A stretch of 16,791 nucleotides of DNA from Thermomicrobiales bacterium (GTDB lineage: Bacteria; Chloroflexota; Chloroflexia; Thermomicrobiales; UBA6265): assembly GCA_030446955.1 (NCBI GenBank), contig JAUJMG010000046.1, positions 1-16,791 of the forward strand, given 5' to 3'. The translations under genes were made by a program, and so were the position numbers. The number at the start of each line of letters is the position of its first letter. Position 1 is the first letter of the stretch. A model generated the notes under the pieces. It ran no database searches, was not told where the DNA came from, and saw nothing but the letters and a program-made list of their open reading frames with translations. Positions 5,409 to 11,956 of this stretch are shown here, piece by piece.

Positions 5409-6986
5409 ATGACTCTGGCGATCCGGACATGCCCAACTTGTGATCAGACCAACCGGGCGACGGACGACTTTTGTCCCAACTGCGGGGCATCACTCGCTGG
5501 AGTCCAATCTACCACCCTGCCTGCGGCGAGGTCCCTCGGGTTTTATGTCCCAGTCGAGCAGCGCTTCGGTGCTCGGCCGAAGCGTCGCCGGGACGCAGAC
5601 GGAGCGGGCGGTGGACTGCTATCGCTCGGACTCCTGACCACGATCACCGCCCTTCTGACGTCGTTCGGGCCGCCGCTCGGACCGGCTATCTGGGGTGGGG
5701 GTCTGCTCCTGATGGTCACTGGCTTCTGGCGTATGCGTCACGACCACGCCGCATTCAACCGCGCCGGCATCGTCACTACTGCTGGAAGCGTCTTCGTCCT
5801 TGGCGTCGTCGTGGGGCAAGGGATCGATTTCCCCGAGTTCCCGGGAAGATCGGATGGGAAGCCTGCTGCAGAGGTGCCAGAGCCCACTGCCGAGCTGGAT
5901 TGGGGAGAGACGAGCGGAACGCCGACGACAACGGCGGTGCCGTTGCCCCTCGGTGCCGCGCCCATGTTCCGAGGCGGTCCGGCCAGGATTGGTGAAGACC
6001 CCGGGCCGGGACCCCAGGGCGATCCCACGCTGCTCTGGCGGGCAGACACTGCCGGGGAGGTCTATTCCTCTCCCGCCGTCGTGGAGGGCACGGTCTATCT
6101 GGGCAGCAAGAGCGGCTTCCTCCAGGCCTTGGATGCCGCGACCGGGGAAGAGCGGTGGCGGTTCGACCTCGGGGAGTACATCGTCCGTGCTTCTCCCGCG
6201 GTGGTCGATGGCACGGTCTACATCACCGGCGGCTTCTCCTTGTTCGCGGTGAACGCGGAGACGGGAGAGGAGCGCTGGCGCGTCCCGATCCGCTTCGCCG
6301 GTCAATCGTCCCCGGCCGTGGTCGACGGGATGGTCTACGTCAGCAGCCACGAAGGGCTCGTCTACGCCGTGGATGCCGCCACTGGCATCCAGCGCTGGCA
6401 GTACCAGACGGACGGCCTGGTCTTCTCTTCTCCCGCCGTCGCCGATGGCAGTCTCTACTTCGGCGGGGTCAACGGCGACCTCTACGCGCTCGACGCCGCA
6501 ACCGGCCGCCCTCGATGGCGCTTCTCAACCGGGGGTGACGTCTACACCTCGCCGGCCGTGGCCAACGGGCTCGTCTACGTGAGCAGCAAGAACCGGGTGG
6601 TCCACGCGGTCGACGCGGCCACCGGAGAACCGCGCTGGCAGTTTGCGGCTGGCGGCGACTCCTCCCCAGCCGTGGTGGGCGGGGTCGTCTACGTCGGCAG
6701 TGACGACGGCGGCCTGTACGCCCTTGATGCCGCGACTGGGGCCGTCCGCTGGCTCTACGCCACCGGCGCCGCCATCCGCTCCTCCCCGACCGTCGCCGAC
6801 GGCGCGATCTACGTGGGCAGCGGTGATGCCCTCTACGCCGTGGACGTCAATGGCCAGGGCAAGTGGCGCTACCCCACCAAGGCCCCGATCGAGTCATCCC
6901 CGGCCGTCGTCGGCGGTGCCGTCTACATCGGCAGCCGCGACGGCTTCCTGTACGCCGTGGGCGGGACGGGAGTCACCGCTCCATAA
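5409..6986 (+). CDS. Zinc-ribbon membrane protein with C-terminal eight-bladed PQQ-like beta-propeller
   Basis: The 525 aa protein starts with a cytoplasmic zinc ribbon (C8-x2-C11 and C22-x2-C25). A basic stretch (58-61) precedes hydrophobic segments at about 69-87, 90-106 and 119-138, then a Pro/Thr linker (140-185). Positive charges at 108-111 fit an N-in topology with the C-terminus outside. Residues 205-525 carry eight repeats of about 40 aa with consensus SSPAVVDGxVYVGSxxGxLYALDAATGxxRW. The eighth repeat lacks its Trp strand, and LLWRADTAGE (208-217) before repeat 1 can supply it, closing the ring. The family includes PQQ enzymes and BamB. No catalytic PQQ-site residue is evident, so a binding or scaffold role outside the membrane is more likely than dehydrogenase activity. 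The ATG at 5409 has GAGG at 5 bases; the frame extends to 5346 without support. Confidence 0.88.
   Translation: MTLAIRTCPTCDQTNRATDDFCPNCGASLAGVQSTTLPAARSLGFYVPVEQRFGARPKRRRDADGAGGGLLSLGLLTTITALLTSFGPPLGPAIWGGGLLLMVTGFWRMRHDHAAFNRAGIVTTAGSVFVLGVVVGQGIDFPEFPGRSDGKPAAEVPEPTAELDWGETSGTPTTTAVPLPLGAAPMFRGGPARIGEDPGPGPQGDPTLLWRADTAGEVYSSPAVVEGTVYLGSKSGFLQALDAATGEERWRFDLGEYIVRASPAVVDGTVYITGGFSLFAVNAETGEERWRVPIRFAGQSSPAVVDGMVYVSSHEGLVYAVDAATGIQRWQYQTDGLVFSSPAVADGSLYFGGVNGDLYALDAATGRPRWRFSTGGDVYTSPAVANGLVYVSSKNRVVHAVDAATGEPRWQFAAGGDSSPAVVGGVVYVGSDDGGLYALDAATGAVRWLYATGAAIRSSPTVADGAIYVGSGDALYAVDVNGQGKWRYPTKAPIESSPAVVGGAVYIGSRDGFLYAVGGTGVTAP
6060..6959 (+). repeat. Eight tandem ~120-base coding repeats (propeller blades)
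   Basis: The DNA coding for the eight propeller blades repeats about every 114-120 bases, with near-identical segments such as those encoding SSPAVV and ALDAATG. The repeat lies inside the gene and is explained by the protein fold. It may be prone to unit gain or loss and to assembly error. Confidence 0.75.
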
Positions 6987-7059
6987 ACCCGCCGCTACGA
7001 TCGTCCCGGACAAGAACGGGGCCCTCGGATGTTCACCACTGCGGGCCAGCGAATGCCCT

Positions 7060-7710
7060 TCAACGCGTCGCCGGCACGGCCGTTCGCAGCAACCGCAGCA
7101 GCGCGTCAGAGGGTTGAGCGCCCGCCACGGCGACCGCGCCGTTGATGACAAAGAGCGGCACGGACGTCACCCCCTGCCGCCGCGCCCAAGCCGCCTCGGC
7201 TGTGACGACTACCTGTCGCGCGTCGCGACCCAGGTCGTCCTCCACCGCGGAGATGTCCAGCCCCGCTTCGCCAGCGACGGCGACAAGCACGTCCCGGCGA
7301 CCGATGTCTCGCCCGTCATCGAAGTAGGCCCGGTGGAGAGCCTCCACCGTTGCATCCTTGCCCTCGGGCGGAGCAAAAGCGATGAGTTGGTGGGACAAGG
7401 TCGTGTTCGGCGCCCGTTCGATCAGATCGAACCGGAATGTCAGGCCGACCGCCACACCGGCCTGACGTACCGTGTCGAACCGGAGCGGAAGGTGCGCCGC
7501 TCCGCCCTTCGTGAGGCCGAGATAGGCGTGGAAATCGAGCCCCCCGGGCGGGATGGTCGGGTCGAGAAAGAACGGCCGCCATCGCACCGTCACCGGCGGC
7601 CCGTTCCAGGCGGCCAGGGCAGCATCCAGGTGCGCCTTCCCAATCCGGCACCAGGGACAGGCGGTGTCGTGAAAGATGTCGACGATCACCGACTGAGTCC
7701 CCTCATCCAT
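7060..7710 (-). CDS. DsbA-family thiol oxidoreductase, FrnE type
   Basis: This thioredoxin-fold protein probably makes, breaks or rearranges disulfides in the cytoplasm. Its 216 aa have no signal peptide. The active site is C18-P-W-C21 inside DIFHDTACPWCRIGK, after the first beta strand. The helical insert (about 55-145) is typical of FrnE and 2-hydroxychromene-2-carboxylate isomerases, but the CPWC pair points to a redox rather than an isomerase role. The cis-proline loop is VTSVPLFVING (181-191), followed by GAQPSDALLRLL. The ATG overlaps the nitroreductase stop by 8 bases and has GAGGG 5 bases upstream, so the two are an operon. A GTG eight codons in is an alternative start. FrnE in Deinococcus is linked to oxidative-stress tolerance, which fits the HxlR-type regulator next door. 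The family is firm; the substrate is unknown. Confidence 0.9.
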   Translation of the reverse strand: MDEGTQSVIVDIFHDTACPWCRIGKAHLDAALAAWNGPPVTVRWRPFFLDPTIPPGGLDFHAYLGLTKGGAAHLPLRFDTVRQAGVAVGLTFRFDLIERAPNTTLSHQLIAFAPPEGKDATVEALHRAYFDDGRDIGRRDVLVAVAGEAGLDISAVEDDLGRDARQVVVTAEAAWARRQGVTSVPLFVINGAVAVAGAQPSDALLRLLRTAVPATR

Positions 7711-8212
7711 CGGCGCCCTCAGGAACCTTCGGGTCCAGGTGGATCCGGATCACGACAAGCCCCCTCTGCCGCGCCCGCACGACAGCCGCTGCATCCGGGC
7801 GATCGTCGGGACCCAGCGTAACCCCGACAAAGCGCGCATACCCAGGGTCGGCCTTCAGAATGGTCGCGTAGCCCTCGCTCATCCCGGCTTCGTCGTCAAT
7901 CACGTCGGCAACGCCAGACCGGTGCTTGCCGCGGAGCCGGACCCCCACGCGGGCACTGCCCCGGAGGTTTTGCGCCCAAGGCCGCTCCGTTCCGGCGAGT
8001 ACCGTCTCCCCAGCCTGCACGTAGGCGACTGGGGTCGTGTACCGCTTGCCGCTCCGTCGCCCGGTGAACGTGAGCAGCATCACCTTCTTGCTCATCAACC
8101 CGTGAATGGGCGAGCGCAGAATGAGCCCGGGCAGGATGTTGATCGCCCGCATGACCGGTGCGGGAGGCCGTCGTCCAGTGCCGGTCTTTACGCTTGCCGT
8201 TGCTTCCGTCAC
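7703..8212 (-). CDS. Deazaflavin (F420)-dependent nitroreductase family protein (Ddn/FGD-like split barrel)
   Basis: The 169 aa protein has the features of the nitroreductase/deazaflavin-dependent family: LLTFTGRRSGKRYTTPVAYV (47-65), ERPWAQNLRGSARVGVRL (76-93) and a C-terminal strand GLVVIRIHL. Such enzymes reduce quinones or nitro compounds with reduced F420, although some members bind other flavins or haem. The GTG at 8212 has GGAGG 9 bases upstream, so I prefer it to the ATG at 8152, which has no such site and would remove 20 residues. The frame is open far upstream to 9415, but that part runs under the regulator and PEP carboxylase and is a shadow. The stop overlaps the FrnE gene start. 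If F420 is the cofactor, the host should also have F420 biosynthesis genes (inference). Confidence 0.85.
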   Translation of the reverse strand: MTEATASVKTGTGRRPPAPVMRAINILPGLILRSPIHGLMSKKVMLLTFTGRRSGKRYTTPVAYVQAGETVLAGTERPWAQNLRGSARVGVRLRGKHRSGVADVIDDEAGMSEGYATILKADPGYARFVGVTLGPDDRPDAAAVVRARQRGLVVIRIHLDPKVPEGADG

Positions 8213-8410
8213 GGTCCCATGCCTCCGTCGATCCGCCCTCGGTCGCCTACCCTCTACCTGACCGGCGATCCGTTCCGGGGAGCGGGCCAGCAAACGAGCC
8301 AAACGCCCTGTGGCAAGACTCTCCACCAAGTCAAAGCCCACCAGATCTGTCCGTCGTGGCCCTACAGAGCCCGATCCGGGAAGCCCGCGACTGAGCATAC
8401 CAATGGGCAC

Positions 8411-8460
8411 AAGAAAGTCTAGTACGCATAAGATCGTGATATAGTCTTGAAAATCATACT
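8411..8460 (+). promoter_or_regulatory. AT-rich divergent promoter/operator region of the HxlR module
   Basis: Of these 50 bases, 34 are A or T, a sharp contrast with the GC-rich surroundings. The stretch lies between the HxlR gene and the nitroreductase-FrnE operon. TATAGT (8440-8445) is a plausible -10 box for the regulator, but no good -35 box is seen at 16-18 bases. I find no perfect palindrome, so an HxlR operator cannot be placed exactly. Confidence 0.45.
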
Positions 8461-8461
8461 G

Positions 8462-8468
8462 AAGGAGG
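8462..8468 (+). promoter_or_regulatory. Strong ribosome binding site deciding the HxlR start
   Basis: AAGGAGG is a near-perfect Shine-Dalgarno match ending 5 bases before the ATG at 8474. It rules against the upstream in-frame TTG at 8447. Confidence 0.8.
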
Positions 8469-8473
8469 GTGAG

Positions 8474-8845
8474 ATGGTGGACCGGCAGTACGCGTGTCCC
8501 GTGGAGGCGACGCTGGCGGTGATCGGCGGCAAGTGGAAGCCGCTGATCCTCTTCTATCTGCTGCAGGGTACGACCCGGTTTGGGGAGTTGAAGCGCAGAC
8601 TTCCGGGCGTGACCCAGCAGATGCTCACGCTTCAACTTCGGGAACTGGAATGCGACGGCGTGGTCCATCGCGAGGTCTACGCCCAGGTCCCGCCGAAGGT
8701 CGAATACTCCCTGACGGAGGTCGGCCAGAGCCTGGAGCCGATCCTCCTGTTGATGCTGGAATGGGGCCAACGCCACATCGCGGAGACGGCGACTCCTCCG
8801 TCCACAGACATGCGACCGGACCAAGCCGCCGCGTCGGCCGACTGA
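8474..8845 (+). CDS. HxlR-family (winged helix) transcriptional regulator
   Basis: This is predicted to bind DNA as a dimer and to control the divergent nitroreductase-FrnE operon and itself. The 123 aa match the family over its usual length: CPVEATLAVIGGKWKPLILF (8-27), FGELKRRLPGVTQQMLTLQL (36-55, the recognition helices), then LECDGVVHREVY and PPKVEYSLTEVG (wing), and a C-terminal dimer helix. C8 occupies the place of the conserved N-terminal cysteine that senses quinones, diamide or hypochlorite in YodB and HypR; a second cysteine is C60. In Bacillus such regulators repress nitroreductase and azoreductase genes, which fits the neighbours here. It converges with PEP carboxylase 77 bases downstream. 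The family is firm, the target and the inducer inferred. Confidence 0.92.
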   Translation: MVDRQYACPVEATLAVIGGKWKPLILFYLLQGTTRFGELKRRLPGVTQQMLTLQLRELECDGVVHREVYAQVPPKVEYSLTEVGQSLEPILLLMLEWGQRHIAETATPPSTDMRPDQAAASAD

Positions 8846-8922
8846 CCCACGGTCCGCCCAGGAACAGGAGCACAGAATTTCGGCTCGGCGCGCCGCCCCC
8901 TCCCCCGGCTGGCGGACGCCCC

Positions 8923-11649
8923 CTACCCGGTGTTTCGCAGCCCGCCGGCAATGCCGTTGATCGCGAGCAGGACGGCCCGCAGCAGGGCATCGGAGGTGCC
9001 GTCCTGCCGCAGCCGGCGCAGCAGGTCGATCTGGATGAAGGAGAGCGGGTCGACGTACGGGTTGCGCCGTTCGATCGAACGCTGCAGGACCGGATCGCGG
9101 TCGAGCAACCGTGCCTGACCCGTCACGGCCAGCACCAGCTCCCGGCTCAGCTCGAACTCGGCCCGGATCCGCCCCCAGATCCGATCCCGCATCTGGGCGG
9201 GCTCGACGAGGGCCACGTACCGCTCCGCGATCGCGAGGTCCGCCTTGACGAGGGCCATCTCCGCGTTGCTCAGGAGCGCGCCGAAGAAGGGCCAGGTGGC
9301 GTCCATCTCCCGAAGCAGGTCCAGCCCATGCGCCTCCCGCCCGGCCGCGAGGCCGCTGCCGAGGCCGTACCAGCCCGGCAGCAGCACCCGGATCTGGGTC
9401 CAGGAGAAGACCCACGGGATCGCGCGCAGGTCCTCGATCCGCGTCGAACCCGTCCTTCTGGCCGGCCGCGACCCCAACCGCAACCCCGCGATCTCCTCGA
9501 TCGGGGTGGCCCGCTGGAAAAAGGCGACGAAGTCGGGGTCGCCGTAGACCAGGTCCCGGTAGACAGCGGCCGAGCGCTCGGAGATCGACCCCATCGCCGA
9601 CGCGAACGCCTCGAGCCGGCCAGCGTCGGGCTGGGACAGCGCCCCGACGGTGGTGACCAGCACCGCGCCGGCCACCAACTCCAACTCCCGGTGGGCGATC
9701 TCGGGGAGCGCGTACCGTGCCGAGATCACTTCCCCCTGCTCTGTCAGCTTGATCCGCCCGTCGACGCTGCCGGCGGGCTGGGCCAGGATCGCGACGTTGG
9801 TCGGCCCGCCCCCGCGCCCGATCGAGCCGCCCCGCCCGTGAAAGAACGTCGGCCGCACCCCGGCTCCCGCGAGCAGGACGGCCAACTCCCGCTGCGCCTC
9901 GTGCAGCGCCCAGGAGGAGGCCAGGTACCCGACGTCCTTGTTCGAGTCCGAGTAGCCGATCATGATCTCCTGCACGTCGCCGTGGGCCGCCAGCGCCGCC
10001 CGGTAGACCGGCTCCCCCAGCAGCGTGCCCATCGTCGCCGTCGCGTCGCGCAGCGTCTCTCCCTGCTCGAACAGCGGGGCGATCCTCAGCATCGCTGCCC
10101 CGCCGCCCGGCTCGCAGAGCTGCGCCTCCTTCATCAGGAGCAAGGTTTCCAGCACATCCGAGGCCGCCTCGGTCGCCGAGATCACGTAGGTCGTGATCGC
10201 CCCTCGGTGCGCCCCCGTCAGCAGCGCCCGGACGGCCCGAAAGGTCTCCACGACCTCCCGCGCTTCCGCCCCCAGGGCCGATAGATCGACCGGGATCAGC
10301 GGGCGCGGATTGGCAATCTCCCGCGCCAGCAGCGCCCTCCGCTCCGGCTCCGGCAGCTCCCGGTAGCCCATTTCGACGCCGGTGACGGCCAGCACCTCCG
10401 CCAGCGCCGTCTCATGCCGCCTGGCGTGGTCCCGGATGTCCAGCGTCGCGAAGTGGAACCCGAAGACCTCGGCCTGCCGGATCACGTCGCGGAGATCGCC
10501 TGCCGCGATCAACCCCCCTCGCTGGGCCAGAAGTGAGCGCTCGACGAGGCGCAAGTCCGCGACGAACTCCTCCACGCCGGCGTAGGCGTGCTCCTCCTCC
10601 TGCCGCGTCGACCGGAGGCGCTCCCGCATCAGGGTCAAAAACTGGCGGTAGGGCTCCCCTTCGTTCAAGCGCGCCAGGGCAGCGCCCAGATCGGGAAACC
10701 GCTCCCGTCCATCCGCGAGCGCAGGCTCTAGCAGCGTCGCCAGGCCGGCAGACCAGGTGGAGATGGAGATCCGGCCCGCCAGCTCCGTGACCCGGTCTTC
10801 CAGAAACCGGAGCGCCGCTTCCCGCATCACGCCCAAAGTCTCAAGCGTGGTCGCCGGGGTCACGTTCGGGTTGCCGTCCCGATCTCCGCCCATCCAGGAA
10901 CCGAACGCGAGAAAGGACGGGACGACGAGGCCGGCGCTCGGATACGTCTCGGCCAGCGCCTCCTCCAGGTCCCGGTAGAGGCGCGGCACCACGTGAACCA
11001 GGGTTGAGCCGAAGTAGACGAGGCCCGCTCGAACCTCGTCCAGTACCGTCGGCGAAACGGCCCTGATCTCCTCCGAGCTCCACAGCTCACCGATGGTTGC
11101 CGCCAGGCGCCGCCGAGAACGCGCCAAGTCGTCAGGCAGGACGCGCCGTTCGTCCAGGTCGCGAATCACGGCGAAGATCCGGGCCAGCTTGTCGATGACG
11201 GTGCGGCGCCGGGCTTCCGTGGGATGGGCGGTGAGAACGAGCTTCACCTCGGCCCGGTCAAGCAGCGCCTGGACGTCCGCGGCCCTCATGCCGTGGTCGG
11301 CGAGGATGCCGATCGCCTCCCGGACTGAGCCCCGCCGCGGGACCGGATGGTGCTCGGCCTCCCGGCGGCGGATCCTGCGCACCCGCTCGTTGTCTTCCGC
11401 CAGATTGACCAACTGGAAGTAGTTGGTGAAGGCCCGGATCAGGACCCGCGCCTCGTCCACCCCCGCGCCCGCGACCAGTGCCGCCAGTTCGTCCCCGGCC
11501 TCCCGGCGTCCGCCCCGGAACGCCTTGCCCAGCGCCCGCGCCTCCTCCTCCATCCCGAAAGCAGCCGGTCCCGCCTGGGTTTGGATCACCTCCCCCAGCA
11601 GGTCGCCGAGCAGGAAGACATCGTCAGACAGCGTGCGCGCGGCTGGCAA
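8923..11649 (-). CDS. ppc: Phosphoenolpyruvate carboxylase
   Basis: This cytoplasmic enzyme joins bicarbonate to phosphoenolpyruvate to give oxaloacetate and so refills the TCA cycle. The 908 aa protein is full length for the bacterial family. Numbered from the TTG at 11649, it has VLTAHPTE with the catalytic His (138-145), GSWMGGDRDGNP (250-261), MIGYSDSNKD (563-572), FHGRGGSIGRGGG (603-615), GSRPARR (727-732), RAIPWVFSWTQ (742-752) and the conserved C-terminal end GGLRNTG. The TTG has AGGGAGG 6 bases upstream and comes just before the normal family N-terminus (LSDDVFLLGDLLGEV). The frame extends to a TTG at 11736, with a GTG at 11679, but those have weaker support. It stands alone, convergent with the HxlR gene and divergent from the transporter. 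No effector response can be judged. Confidence 0.97.
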   Translation of the reverse strand: MPAARTLSDDVFLLGDLLGEVIQTQAGPAAFGMEEEARALGKAFRGGRREAGDELAALVAGAGVDEARVLIRAFTNYFQLVNLAEDNERVRRIRRREAEHHPVPRRGSVREAIGILADHGMRAADVQALLDRAEVKLVLTAHPTEARRRTVIDKLARIFAVIRDLDERRVLPDDLARSRRRLAATIGELWSSEEIRAVSPTVLDEVRAGLVYFGSTLVHVVPRLYRDLEEALAETYPSAGLVVPSFLAFGSWMGGDRDGNPNVTPATTLETLGVMREAALRFLEDRVTELAGRISISTWSAGLATLLEPALADGRERFPDLGAALARLNEGEPYRQFLTLMRERLRSTRQEEEHAYAGVEEFVADLRLVERSLLAQRGGLIAAGDLRDVIRQAEVFGFHFATLDIRDHARRHETALAEVLAVTGVEMGYRELPEPERRALLAREIANPRPLIPVDLSALGAEAREVVETFRAVRALLTGAHRGAITTYVISATEAASDVLETLLLMKEAQLCEPGGGAAMLRIAPLFEQGETLRDATATMGTLLGEPVYRAALAAHGDVQEIMIGYSDSNKDVGYLASSWALHEAQRELAVLLAGAGVRPTFFHGRGGSIGRGGGPTNVAILAQPAGSVDGRIKLTEQGEVISARYALPEIAHRELELVAGAVLVTTVGALSQPDAGRLEAFASAMGSISERSAAVYRDLVYGDPDFVAFFQRATPIEEIAGLRLGSRPARRTGSTRIEDLRAIPWVFSWTQIRVLLPGWYGLGSGLAAGREAHGLDLLREMDATWPFFGALLSNAEMALVKADLAIAERYVALVEPAQMRDRIWGRIRAEFELSRELVLAVTGQARLLDRDPVLQRSIERRNPYVDPLSFIQIDLLRRLRQDGTSDALLRAVLLAINGIAGGLRNTG

Positions 11650-11956
11650 GGGCTGCCTCCCTTCTCTCGTGGTCGGCACATCCGCCGGGTGGACCCTGCC
11701 GCGCCGGAACGACCGAGTGGGCCGTCCAGACTCCAACCGGATCGCGTCTCAATCCCGTCTCGTTCAGGCCCATGGACCACAACTCGCCACCTGACCTCGG
11801 ACCACTCACCCGCAACGACCGGGCCGCGGTTGCCGGCCCGGCACGAAAAGCCGTGGATGATGGCTCTGCCCGTAGCCGCCGATGGCGGTAGGCTGGTACC
11901 CTGACTCCGATCCCACGAGGGCAGGGTGTCGTACGGCAACGGAACGGACGGTCGAC
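11650..11956. other. Intergenic region between divergent ppc and MMPL transporter genes
   Basis: It should contain both promoters, but I see no convincing -35/-10 pair. TAGGCT (11889-11894) and TACCCT (11897-11902) fit the loose TAnnnT -10 pattern of GC-rich bacteria on the plus strand. An inverted pair ACCCTG (11898-11903) / CAGGGT (11922-11927) may be incidental. The frames open here are arginine- and proline-rich shadows. Confidence 0.35.

Noticed and set aside
5104..5412. Possible 102 aa gene in the intergenic gap
   Set aside because: No ribosome binding site, low-complexity Arg/Ser/Pro content, and overlap with the start of the propeller gene.
6643..7821. Plus-strand frame of 392 aa across the propeller end and the FrnE gene
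   Set aside because: It joins shadows of two real genes on opposite strands, with Arg/Pro/Ser-rich composition.
8893..8915. CCGCC/GGCGG hairpin between the HxlR and PEP carboxylase genes as a terminator
   Set aside because: The stem has only five GC pairs and no T-run on either side; such pairs are common by chance at this GC content.
8213..9415. Upstream extension of the nitroreductase frame, which would make a 570 aa fusion
   Set aside because: The extension runs under the HxlR gene and the 3' part of PEP carboxylase in another frame and has no domain signal. The GTG at 8212 has its own GGAGG.
8494..10284. Long plus-strand frame (596 aa) opposite PEP carboxylase
   Set aside because: It is Arg/Pro/Gly-rich without domains and lies antisense to a clearly real gene with all catalytic motifs. 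It is a GC-driven shadow frame.
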